A stretch of 64,000 nt of DNA from CAKRJP01 sp963634745 (GTDB taxonomy: Bacteria > Bacillota > Clostridia > Lachnospirales > Lachnospiraceae). The number at the start of each line of letters is the position of its first letter. Position 1 is the first letter of the stretch. The position numbers and the translations under genes are program-made. The stretch covers positions 57,561 to 121,560 of the forward strand of contig CAVHCX010000005.1 in assembly GCA_963634745.1 (NCBI GenBank), written 5' to 3'. Shown here in pieces: positions 17,330 to 25,057 of the stretch. The notes beneath the pieces were generated by a model. The model was not told the DNA's origin. It saw nothing but the letters and a program-made list of their open reading frames with translations, and searched no databases.

Positions 17330-18745
17330 ATGGGAAATGTACAAATCTTATTGCGTCAGCATGTTGGAGCGCCGTGCAAGGCCATTGTGAATGTTGGCGA
17401 CCAAGTGAAAAAAGGTACACTCATTGCTGAACCTACAGGCTTAGGTGCGAATATCTTTGCAAGTGTATATGGAAAAGTAACTGAGATTACAGAGGACCGC
17501 ATCGTGATCGAGCCGACAGCTGAGCAGCCGGATGAATTTGTTCCGATTACAGAATCTGTAGAAGGGATAACAGAAGACTCATCTAAGTTGGACCTTGTGA
17601 AGGCAGCCGGTATCGTAGGTATGGGAGGTGCCGGATTCCCTACAGGAGTCAAGCTTAACATTAATTTGGAGGAGACTCCTATGGGAGAACTTGATTCTTC
17701 CATTAACCCAGAGCTTCCGGCTGATTTTAAATTAGACTGTGGATATATCCTTGTGAATGCGGCAGAGTGCGAGCCGGGACTTGAGCATAATACAAGACAG
17801 ATTGAAGAACAGAGCGATAAGCTGATCCGTGGTATTAAGTATGCAATGGAGATTACCCATGCAAAGAAATCAATCATTGCAATTAAGAAGAAACATCATA
17901 AAGCCATCAAGGTCTTGCAGAAGGCATTGGAGAGTGAGCCCGATATTTCGATGCATCTGATGGCAGATATCTACCCAATGGGAGAGGAGCGAGCCGTAGT
18001 AAGAGAGTGTCTTGGCGTCTTGCTTACAACCACCCAGCTTCCATCTGCGGCAAGATCTGTTGTTATTAACGTAGAGACCGTATGCAAGATTGCGGAAGCC
18101 GTTGATGAGAAGAAACCATGCATCAGCAAGAATATGACTGTTCGCGGCCAGTTAAAGGGTGGAAATGAGGCCCATGTATTCTTTGATGTTCCGGTAGGTG
18201 TCAGCGTAGAAGAGATGATTGAGAAGGCCGGCGGAATCGAAGGCAAGTATGGTGAGATCATTATGGGAGGTGCTTTCACCGGAAAGTCCACCAGTTTAGA
18301 TGCTCCTACCACTAAGACAACCGGATCAATTCTTGTAACCATCGAGTTCCCGGATCTTCACGGAGCAACGATGGGAATCCTTGTTTGTGCCTGCGGCGGA
18401 AGCGAGGACCGTATGCGGGAAATCGCAGAAAAGATGAATTCAAAGGTTATATCTGTTTGTAGATGTAAGCAGGCAATTGAGAATAAACCAGGCGCACCTC
18501 TTAAGTGCTTAAGACCAGGTAATTGCCCGGGCCAGGTTAAGAATAATATGCAGTTTAAGAAAGATAAATGTGAGTATATCTTGATTGGCAATTGCTCTGA
18601 CTGCTCCAATACAGTTATGGCTTCAGGACCAAAGATGGGACTTAAGGTCTTTCATCAGACTGACCACGTAATGAGAACCATCGGACATCCTCTCTACAGA
18701 ACATTGAAAGTGTCAAAAGAGGTAAGCCAGGAAATAGATTTTTAA
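17330..18745 (+). CDS. prdC: Proline reductase-associated electron transfer protein PrdC (RnfC-like)
   Basis: PrdC resembles RnfC/NuoF-type electron-transfer subunits and is thought to pass electrons to proline reductase. I start it at ATG 17330 because AAGGAG lies 9 bases upstream; an upstream ATG at 17249 lacks a good site. The 471-residue product has an N-terminal sandwich domain (GAPCKAIVNVGDQVKKGTLI), a nucleotide/flavin motif GMGGAGFPTGVKLN and LVNAAECEPGLEHN, and a Cys-rich C-terminus (CRCKQ, KCLRPGNCPGQ, GNCSDCSNT). I see no in-frame UGA, so this version uses Cys only. No membrane segment is evident. Confidence 0.88.
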   Translation: MGNVQILLRQHVGAPCKAIVNVGDQVKKGTLIAEPTGLGANIFASVYGKVTEITEDRIVIEPTAEQPDEFVPITESVEGITEDSSKLDLVKAAGIVGMGGAGFPTGVKLNINLEETPMGELDSSINPELPADFKLDCGYILVNAAECEPGLEHNTRQIEEQSDKLIRGIKYAMEITHAKKSIIAIKKKHHKAIKVLQKALESEPDISMHLMADIYPMGEERAVVRECLGVLLTTTQLPSAARSVVINVETVCKIAEAVDEKKPCISKNMTVRGQLKGGNEAHVFFDVPVGVSVEEMIEKAGGIEGKYGEIIMGGAFTGKSTSLDAPTTKTTGSILVTIEFPDLHGATMGILVCACGGSEDRMREIAEKMNSKVISVCRCKQAIENKPGAPLKCLRPGNCPGQVKNNMQFKKDKCEYILIGNCSDCSNTVMASGPKMGLKVFHQTDHVMRTIGHPLYRTLKVSKEVSQEIDF

Positions 18746-18789
18746 ATGATTCATGTAAGTATTTTTCTAAAATAAAGGAGGAATTAATT

Positions 18790-19191
18790 ATGTCAATTAC
18801 AGCTGAAACAGCCAAAGCCCATGCAAAAGATCCTGCAGTATTATGCTGCAGAGCAGAAGGCGGTATTACCATTGAGCCGGCAAACTTAGAGGATCCGGCT
18901 ATCTTTGATGAATTGGTAGACTCGGGATTGTTGAACCTAGACGGATGCCTTACCATTGAACAGGTCCTTGGCGCCAAGCTTAATAAGACTTGCGATTCTC
19001 TTTGCCCTTTGACTGCTGAAGTAGTAGATGGAATCAAAGAGGTAACAGAGGAGCCTGAGGAGGCTGCAGAGCCGGAAGAGGTAAGTGTGGAAGCTTCCGG
19101 GGCAACTAAGATGACAGTGCAGACTGTAGGGGGAGTTATTGTAATAGATATCAAGGAAGGAAAAGATATCCACTTGGAGATCCCTGTATAA
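18790..19191 (+). CDS. Stand-alone copy of the PrdA N-terminal module
   Basis: This 133-residue protein aligns end to end with residues 1-134 of PrdA encoded 105 bases downstream. Both begin MSITAETAKAHA, share DPAVLCCRAE, LVDSGLLNL, LTIEQVLGAKL and TCDSLCPLTA, and end KDI-LEIPV. It lacks the rest of PrdA, including the cleavage site. The ATG follows AAGGAGGA. Four cysteines, CC at 19-20 and C-x3-C at 68-72, are kept. The nucleotide sequences have diverged, so the duplication is not recent. Function is unknown; it might replace or accompany the PrdA N-terminal part in a complex. Confidence 0.8.
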   Translation: MSITAETAKAHAKDPAVLCCRAEGGITIEPANLEDPAIFDELVDSGLLNLDGCLTIEQVLGAKLNKTCDSLCPLTAEVVDGIKEVTEEPEEAAEPEEVSVEASGATKMTVQTVGGVIVIDIKEGKDIHLEIPV

Positions 19192-19295
19192 ATTATTTTT
19201 GTGGGCAACATTCCCGGCTGAAGTAGCAGGCGGGAGTGATAACCAATATAGCGCGAGATCGCGCAAAAGAAATACTAAGACAAGGAGGGAAAAGT

Positions 19296-21146
19296 ATGTC
19301 AATTACAGCTGAAACAGCAAAAGCTCATGCACATGACCCGGCAGTATTATGCTGCAGGGCAGAAGAAGGCATTACCATCGAGGCTTCCAACCTGGAAGAC
19401 CCGGCAATTTTTGACGATTTGGTAGATTCAGGTCTTCTTAATCTGACAGGGGCATTGACTATCGAGCAGGTACTTGGGGCAAAGCTTACCAAGACATGTG
19501 ATTCCCTCTGCCCATTAACAGCAGATGTAGTGGAAGGAGCAAAAGCAGCTAGCCTTCCACAAGCAAAAGAAGAGGCTGAAGAAAAGGCAGAGGAGACACA
19601 AAAAGAGCCGGTATCTGAGACGCAGGTGCAGGCAAGAGGTGGAGTTCTTAAAATCCACATTGGAGAAGGTAAAGATATTAATCTTGAGATCCCGGTTGGC
19701 GGAGTGTCAGGCCAGACAGTGCTTGCACCGGCAAGCCTGGGAGGAGCAGTGGCGGGAGGAGCAGTAGAAGCTGCCGAGCAGGAACCAAAACTGATTCGTT
19801 CATTGACCAGAAAATATTTCAAGATTACAGAGGTTAAGAGAGGACCGGAGACTAAGATCGAAGGAACAACTCTTTATATCAGAGAAGGAATTGAGAAAGA
19901 ATGTATCGATTCCCAGAAACTGGTATATGACCTGAAGATCGATATCATTACACCGGAGCAGTACCATACTTACTCAGAGACCATCATGGATGTGCAGCCA
20001 ATTGCAACAAAAGATGGCGAGGATGAAGTGGGAAGCGGCACTACCAGAGTTCTGGACGGTGTTGTTATGATGGTAACCGGTACGGATGCAAATGGAGTAC
20101 AGATCGGTGAGTTCGGTTCTTCCGAAGGATATTTGGATGAGAATATCATGTGGGGACGTCCGGGAGCACCTGAAAAGGGTGAGATCTTTATTAAGACCCA
20201 GGTAACTGTCAAAGAAGGAACCAACATGGAGAGACCGGGACCTTTGGCGGCTCACTCAGCAACAGATGTAATCACTCAGGAGATCCGTGAGGCCTTAAAA
20301 GCAGTTGATATGTCAGAGTCTGTAAGAGAAGAGACTTTTGAACAGTATCGAAGACCGGGCAAGAAGAAAGTCGTAATCGTAAAAGAGATTATGGGACAGG
20401 GCGCTATGCATGATAACTTGATTCTTCCGGTAGAGCCTGTAGGTGTATTAGGCGCACGTCCGAATGTAGACTTAGGTAACGTTCCGGTTTGCGTATCTCC
20501 GTTGGAAGTTCTTGATGGATGTATCCATGCATTGACTTGTATCGGACCGGCTTCTAAAGAGATGTCCAGACATTATTGGAGAGAACCTTTGGTTCTGGAA
20601 GCTTTGCACGATGAAGAACTTGACCTTTGCGGCGTTATCTTTGTAGGAAGTCCTCAGATTAATGCAGAGAAGTTCTATGTATCTAAGCGTGTAGGCCAGA
20701 TGTGCGAGATGTTGGATATCGACGGAGCCTTTGTTACAACCGAGGGATTTGGTAACAACCATATCGATTTTGCAAGTCACCATGAGCAGATTGGTATGAG
20801 AGGAATTCCGGTAGTAGGACTTTCTTTCTGTGCAATGCAGGGTGCCTTGGTAGTAGGTAATAAATACATGACTCACATGGTTGATAATAATAAATCTGAG
20901 TCCGGTATTGAAAATGAGGTTCTGGCATGTAATACTCTTTGTCCGGAAGATGCTGTTCGTGCAGTGCAGATGTTAAAGAATGCGATGGCTGGAGAAGAAG
21001 TAAAGGCTGCCGAGAAGAAGTGGAATCCAAATGTAAAAGTATCTAACGTGGAAGCAATCGAGAATGCAACCGGTAAGAAACTTGATTTGGTTAAAAATGA
21101 GCAGTCCCTGCCGATGAGCAAGAAACGTAAAGAGAAATACGACTAG
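19296..21146 (+). CDS. prdA: D-proline reductase proprotein PrdA
   Basis: PrdA is the proprotein of D-proline reductase, which reduces D-proline to 5-aminovalerate in Stickland metabolism. Known relatives self-cleave at a Cys to give a larger N-terminal subunit and a smaller C-terminal subunit with an N-terminal pyruvoyl group. Here Cys415 in HALTCIGPASKE would divide the 616 residues into 414 and 202, matching the known roughly 45 and 23 kDa subunits. The layout is an N-terminal Cys-containing module (1-134), a Gly/Ala linker (135-165), a central module (166-413) and the C-terminal module. The ATG at 19296 follows AAGGAGGG; an upstream in-frame ATG has no such site. Confidence 0.95.
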   Translation: MSITAETAKAHAHDPAVLCCRAEEGITIEASNLEDPAIFDDLVDSGLLNLTGALTIEQVLGAKLTKTCDSLCPLTADVVEGAKAASLPQAKEEAEEKAEETQKEPVSETQVQARGGVLKIHIGEGKDINLEIPVGGVSGQTVLAPASLGGAVAGGAVEAAEQEPKLIRSLTRKYFKITEVKRGPETKIEGTTLYIREGIEKECIDSQKLVYDLKIDIITPEQYHTYSETIMDVQPIATKDGEDEVGSGTTRVLDGVVMMVTGTDANGVQIGEFGSSEGYLDENIMWGRPGAPEKGEIFIKTQVTVKEGTNMERPGPLAAHSATDVITQEIREALKAVDMSESVREETFEQYRRPGKKKVVIVKEIMGQGAMHDNLILPVEPVGVLGARPNVDLGNVPVCVSPLEVLDGCIHALTCIGPASKEMSRHYWREPLVLEALHDEELDLCGVIFVGSPQINAEKFYVSKRVGQMCEMLDIDGAFVTTEGFGNNHIDFASHHEQIGMRGIPVVGLSFCAMQGALVVGNKYMTHMVDNNKSESGIENEVLACNTLCPEDAVRAVQMLKNAMAGEEVKAAEKKWNPNVKVSNVEAIENATGKKLDLVKNEQSLPMSKKRKEKYD

Positions 21147-21164
21147 AATCAAGGTGAAAAAACT

Positions 21165-21473
21165 ATGGATATGAAATACGGCGAAAAACTGATAAAGATG
21201 GAAGGTGTCATCGTAGAGGTTATGGATGGTGCGGTTGCCATTGATCTAAAAGGCAGACTGGGTTATCTGAAAATCCCTATGCGTATGCTGATCACTGACT
21301 ATCCTATAAAAGTGGGTCAGGAAGTTGCCTGGAATATGAGTTTCGTTGAGCAACTGGGACCGGAAGCCAATGAGAAATATGTTAGTAACCTTGAGACCTA
21401 TAACAGACGCCAGGAAGAGATGCGTCAGAAGAACCAGAAAAACCAGAAAATGATGAAGGAGGAAGACATATGA
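21165..21473 (+). CDS. Small prd-cluster protein between prdA and prdB
   Basis: The 102-residue protein begins MDMKYGEKLIKMEGVIVEVM and looks like a small beta-barrel domain up to about residue 65, followed by a Gln/Lys-rich helical tail (RRQEEMRQKNQKNQK). A comparable small protein is found between prdA and prdB in other Clostridia (annotated there, as I recall, as a CBO2463/CBO2479-type domain). Its role is not established. It lies 18 bases after prdA, and its stop overlaps the prdB ATG (ATGA), so the two are translationally coupled. Confidence 0.7.
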   Translation: MDMKYGEKLIKMEGVIVEVMDGAVAIDLKGRLGYLKIPMRMLITDYPIKVGQEVAWNMSFVEQLGPEANEKYVSNLETYNRRQEEMRQKNQKNQKMMKEEDI

Positions 21474-22195
21474 GTTTGACAGTAGCAAAAGGCATGCAGT
21501 CAGAAATCTTTGTTCCGATTACTCCACCGTCAGTATGGACTCCCGTAACAAAAGAGTTGAAAGATATGTCAATCGCCCTTGCGACAGCAGCCGGCGTTCA
21601 TAAAAAGACTCAGGAAAGATTTAATCTTGCAGGAGACTTTACTTGGAGAAAGATCGAGAACACAGTTCCGTCAAGCGAGTTAATGGTATCCCATGGTGGA
21701 TATGATAACAGTGACGTAAATAAAGATATTAACTGTATGTTCCCAATTGATAGAATTCATGAATTGGCAGCAGAAGGATTTATTAGAGCTTGTGCACCTG
21801 TACATGCAGGTTTCATGGGTGGTGGTGGAAACCAGGAGAAGTTTAAACATGAAACTGGTCCGGCCATTGCAGAAATGTTTAAAAGTGAGGATGTTGACGC
21901 GGTTATCCTCACCGCTGGATGAGGTACCTGTCACCGCTCTGCAGTATTGGTGCAGAGAGCGATTGAAGCGGCTGGAATACCTACAATTATTATTGCGGCG
22001 CTTCCACCGGTTGTTCGTCAGACCGGTACACCTCGTGGAGTGGCTCCATTGGTACCTATGGGTGCTAATGCCGGTGCTCCTAACAATGTTGAACAGCAGA
22101 CACAGATTGTAAAGGCTACACTGGAGCAGCTGGTGCAGATTCAGACACCGGGAAAGGTAGTGCCATTGCCATTCGAGTATGTTGCAAAGGTATAA
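21470..22195 (+). CDS. prdB: D-proline reductase selenocysteine subunit PrdB
   Basis: PrdB carries the redox-active selenocysteine of D-proline reductase. The frame from ATG 21470 meets TGA at 21920-21922 and continues in the same frame to TAA at 22195, giving 241 residues with Sec151 in ILTAG-U-GTCHRSAV. The U-x-x-C motif and the roughly 26 kDa length match the family. AAGGAGGA precedes the start. Read without recoding, the gene would look like two fragments (150 and 82 residues). A SECIS hairpin follows the TGA. Confidence 0.96.
21920..21957 (+). promoter_or_regulatory. UGA codon and bacterial SECIS hairpin of prdB
   Basis: After TGA 21920-21922, CTCTGCA at 21937-21943 pairs perfectly with TGCAGAG at 21951-21957 around the 7-base loop GTATTGG. 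The loop starts 22 bases after the TGA, within the normal SECIS range. Confidence 0.75.
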
Positions 22196-22224
22196 TACGA
22201 TCGATTGATTGTGTTGAAGCTTTT

Positions 22225-22260
22225 AAGCCGGAGGGTCTTTATGGGCCTTCCGGCTTTTGT
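22225..22260 (+). terminator. Hairpin terminator after prdB
   Basis: AAGCCGGAGG pairs with CCTTCCGGCTT (one bulge) and TTTTG follows. It could end or attenuate the transcript before prdD, so prdD/prdE may be expressed at a lower level than prdB. Confidence 0.7.
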
Positions 22261-22306
22261 TATAATATAAATCATTAGGATACTGGGGCGGGAGGTGAGT
22301 CTTGGA

Positions 22307-23071
22307 TTGGAAAAAGAAATTGATTTAAGAAAACTGGTAATCAAAGCATTTCACGTTCATGACGTGGAATGGGGAGAGGAAAATTTGGTTACTGCAGATG
22401 GACATATGACCCTTGCGAAAGAAGGGTATAAAAGCTTGGCAGAATCGGAGGACTGTATAGAATCTGTAGATGTTCGTATCATAAAACCGGGGCAAAGAAA
22501 TGTTTGGACCAATACCATTATGGACATTATTCCTATATCAACAAAGGTATTGGGAAAACTGGGAGAGGGGATTACCCATACACTGACGGGAGTCTATGTT
22601 CTGCTGACCGGAGTAGATAGCCAGGGGAAACAGTGCCATGAGTTTGGGTCCTCGGAAGGGATTTTAAAAGACCAGATGGTCCCCGGGAGAGCGGGAACTC
22701 CGGGAGAAAATGACTATATTATATCTTTTGACGTAGTTTTAAAAGAAGGTATGGGACAAAAACGCCAGGGGCCTACAGCGGCTCACAGTTTGTGCGACCA
22801 ATTTGTACAGGAATTTAGAAATCAATTAAAGAAATTCCATGGAAATGAATGTACGGAAAGGCATGAATATCATGACCTGGTAAGGCCCGGGAAGAAGAAA
22901 GTTCTGATTATCAAACAGGTGGCAGGACAGGGGGCTATGTATGATACCCATTTATTTTCAGATGAACCTTCCGGTGTGGAGGGAGGTAAATCAATCATTG
23001 ACATGGGGAATATGCCGATCCTGGTGACGCCCAATGAATACAGAGACGGAATTATCCGGTCCATGCAGTAA
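22307..23071 (+). CDS. prdD: PrdD, homolog of the central module of PrdA
   Basis: PrdD aligns with PrdA residues about 166-411: EFGSSEGIL against EFGSSEGYL, RPGKKKVLIIKQVAGQGAMY against RPGKKKVVIVKEIMGQGAM, and the end IIDMGNMPILVTPNEYRDGI against VDLGNVPVCVSPLEVLDGC. It stops just before the equivalent of the PrdA cleavage cysteine. I prefer TTG 22307, 11 bases after GGAGG. A GTG at 22295 is in frame, but it shares its first base with that site. The role of PrdD is not established in the family. Confidence 0.85.
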   Translation: MEKEIDLRKLVIKAFHVHDVEWGEENLVTADGHMTLAKEGYKSLAESEDCIESVDVRIIKPGQRNVWTNTIMDIIPISTKVLGKLGEGITHTLTGVYVLLTGVDSQGKQCHEFGSSEGILKDQMVPGRAGTPGENDYIISFDVVLKEGMGQKRQGPTAAHSLCDQFVQEFRNQLKKFHGNECTERHEYHDLVRPGKKKVLIIKQVAGQGAMYDTHLFSDEPSGVEGGKSIIDMGNMPILVTPNEYRDGIIRSMQ

Positions 23072-23084
23072 AGGAGGAGGCCGT

Positions 23085-23561
23085 ATGGGAATAGGACCAT
23101 CTACAAAAGAAACTTCGCTTCATCATTTTAGAGATCCTTTGCTGGATGTAGTATCTGGGGACCAGGATTTTGACCTGCTGGGAGTGATGCTTGTGGGAAC
23201 ACCGGACGATCAGAAGGACAAGATGCTTGTGGGAACCAGGGCGGCAGTGTGGGCGGAAGCCATGCGGGCAGATGGCGTGATCATTTCTTCGGACGGCTGG
23301 GGAAATAGCAATGTAGATTATGCCAATACCTGCGAACAATTAGGAAAAAGAAATATATGCGTAACAGGCTTGTGTTTTAGCGGAACCGTTGGACAGTTTG
23401 TGGTTACAAATGAGTATATGGATGGAATCAAGGATATTAATAAGAACGCGGAAGGTTTAGAAACCAATGTAGTGGGAGAGAATGCGGTGGATGAGATGGA
23501 TTGCAAAAAAGTAGCTGCATTATTGAAGCTGAAAATGCGAGCAAAAGATAAAGAAAAATAA
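23085..23561 (+). CDS. prdE: PrdE, homolog of the C-terminal module of PrdA
   Basis: The 158-residue protein starts at ATG 23085 after AAGGAGGAGG, 13 bases past prdD. It aligns with PrdA from just after the cleavage cysteine: MGIGPSTKETSLHHFRDPLL against CIGPASKEMSRHYWREPL, then FDLLGVMLVGTP, DGVIISSDGWGNSNVDYA and GLCFSGTVGQFVVTNEYM. The Cys that becomes the pyruvoyl group in PrdA is absent; the initiator Met sits near that position. A catalytic pyruvoyl group is therefore not expected. It presumably pairs with PrdD. Confidence 0.85.
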   Translation: MGIGPSTKETSLHHFRDPLLDVVSGDQDFDLLGVMLVGTPDDQKDKMLVGTRAAVWAEAMRADGVIISSDGWGNSNVDYANTCEQLGKRNICVTGLCFSGTVGQFVVTNEYMDGIKDINKNAEGLETNVVGENAVDEMDCKKVAALLKLKMRAKDKEK

Positions 23562-23578
23562 AGAGACCGAGTAAATAA

Positions 23579-23614
23579 AAAGACCAATGCAAAGTTTCGA
23601 GCATTGGTCTTTTA
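23579..23614. terminator. Bidirectional terminator after prdE
   Basis: AAAGACCAATGC at 23579-23590 pairs with GCATTGGTCTTT at 23601-23612, with A- and T-runs on either side. It serves prdE on the plus strand and the transporter gene on the minus strand. Confidence 0.85.
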
Positions 23615-23638
23615 AAAAGTAGTTGTTAAAAGTGGTTT

Positions 23639-24535
23639 TTAATTGGAATTTTTATTAAGCTTTAAATTCATAATGACGATGGATGCCAAGACTAAAGCGA
23701 TTCCTAAAAGATTTCCGAGAGCTAAATCTTCGTGAAAAACCAGGATGCCTACTATGGTTGCGGAAACTGTTTCGATGGAAGCAGCAATGGGGATCTTGCT
23801 GGTTTCTTTTACCCTTTGAACACCTGTGAAATAAATGGCATAGGCCAGGGCAGTTGGAATAATGGCATAAGCGATTCCCAGCAGAAGGAGCTTGGGTTCG
23901 AAGGCAGCCTCTACGCTATTCCAAGGTCGCAAAAGAATTCCTAAAAAGATGCTGGCAAATAAAAAGTTGTAGGTAGTTACCACCAAGGAGGAAGCCTGGC
24001 CTGAGGTATAGGTTCCTAGGATTGCACCTAAGGAATAGAAAAAGCCTGCCGCCACGCCCCAGCATACACCGACAACGCTGAAGGTAATGGCATTAAAATG
24101 TCCTCCGGTGACTGTAAAGGCACATCCTATAATATTTATTAAAAGGGCCAGGGCTTTTACCCGTGTGATCTTCTCTTTAAATAGGAAGAAGGACATTACA
24201 GATGTAAACAAAGGGGCAGTATATAATAGAACTGCTCCTAAAGAGGATCCGATATAGCCGATTGCGGTATTGTAGGAAATATTAAAAAATCCCTGGGTGA
24301 AGATGCCTAAGAGTATACAGGCGATAAGGGTTTGCTTATTGATCCGAAAAGCTTGGGGACCTTCAGATATTAATGTGATAAGTGCCAGGATGATAAAGCC
24401 AAAGAAGACACGCAGAAAACCCGTATATCCTGTGGAGGAGCCGGCGGCATCCATACTCCTTACAAAAATACTAACTGTTCCCCAAAGACATCCGGCGATA
24501 AATATATATAGGTAATTTTTGAAATCAGACTTCAT
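23639..24535 (-). CDS. EamA-type (DMT superfamily) metabolite transporter
   Basis: The 298-residue membrane protein has about ten hydrophobic segments in two homologous halves, the EamA/drug-metabolite transporter layout. YIFIAGCLWGTVSIFVR begins repeat one and GVCWGVAAGFFYSLGAILG begins repeat two. The ATG at 24535 is 7 bases from GGAGGA; a TTG two codons earlier would sit on that site. The substrate cannot be predicted. The gene converges on prdE, so a link to proline metabolism is possible but not shown. Confidence 0.85.
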   Translation of the reverse strand: MKSDFKNYLYIFIAGCLWGTVSIFVRSMDAAGSSTGYTGFLRVFFGFIILALITLISEGPQAFRINKQTLIACILLGIFTQGFFNISYNTAIGYIGSSLGAVLLYTAPLFTSVMSFFLFKEKITRVKALALLINIIGCAFTVTGGHFNAITFSVVGVCWGVAAGFFYSLGAILGTYTSGQASSLVVTTYNFLFASIFLGILLRPWNSVEAAFEPKLLLLGIAYAIIPTALAYAIYFTGVQRVKETSKIPIAASIETVSATIVGILVFHEDLALGNLLGIALVLASIVIMNLKLNKNSN

Positions 24536-24769
24536 AAGCAATTCCTCCGAAAATAAAATGTAGTGTTTCTTCTATATTATATATGCTATGATATAGAAGA
24601 CCCTACATAAGATAGGATACCATATAAAAAGAAAAAACACGATATAAAGAATTATATATCGTGCCCTTTCTTTTTGGTATGTCATTGAGAGGTTTTTAGT
24701 TGCATTGCAGTCTATGTTTATATACAAAGCTGGGGAATGCTCCTCCTTCGTAGAGGTAGAGTATATAAA

Positions 24770-24928
24770 ATGGAGTTTGCTGTTGTAGGACTGCTTTTGG
24801 GGGAAGCAATCGACAACGGTTTAACTGCAATCACAACTGATTGTAACTTAACAAAGAAAAGAAAAAAAGGCGGTCTCCCCGTAAAAGGAAACCGCCATTG
24901 GTTCGTTGCTTTATTAAGTTGCCACTAA
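24770..24928 (+). CDS. Candidate small ORF, 52 residues, possibly toxin-like
   Basis: The frame starts MEFAVVGLLLGEAIDNGL, a short hydrophobic stretch, and ends in a basic segment (TKKRKKGGLPVKGNRHWF). A GGCGGT/ACCGCC hairpin lies within the 3' part of the frame. Short hydrophobic proteins with basic tails encoded alone in AT-rich gaps include type I toxins, but I cannot identify an antisense RNA. The ribosome site is weak (GAGG, 13 bases away). It may not be translated. Confidence 0.3.
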   Translation: MEFAVVGLLLGEAIDNGLTAITTDCNLTKKRKKGGLPVKGNRHWFVALLSCH

Positions 24929-25022
24929 TATAGCACCAAAAAAAATCAGTGTCAACAAAAAATAAAGAAAAAAATTAGAAAAAATGTGTACTTGAAAAAG
25001 TACAATAAATCCAGAAAAAGCC

Positions 25023-25051
25023 TTGCAAAAGCAAAATAAATCTTATATACT
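25023..25051 (+). promoter_or_regulatory. Sigma-A promoter of the S10 ribosomal operon
   Basis: TTGCAA at 25023-25028 and TATACT at 25046-25051 are 17 bases apart. The expected start of transcription, about 25058, falls just before the first stem of the structured leader. Confidence 0.75.
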
Positions 25052-25057
25052 AAAAAA

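Larger units (their letters stand above)
24536..25057. other. Long AT-rich intergenic region before the S10 operon
   Basis: This gap holds a hairpin CACGATATA/TATATCGTG (24638-24663) followed by a C/T-rich run, which looks like a terminator, then a candidate small ORF at 24770-24928, an AT-rich stretch with a short GTACTT/AAGTAC hairpin near 24988, and the promoter of the S10 operon. Nothing else is recognisable. Confidence 0.5.

Noticed and set aside
17330..18745. A selenocysteine in PrdC
   Set aside because: The frame has no in-frame TGA; the C-terminal redox-type positions are Cys codons.
21470..22195. prdB as a broken pseudogene or two genes
   Set aside because: The frame continues in register past TGA, the TGA lies at the known Sec position, and a SECIS hairpin plus full Sec machinery are present.
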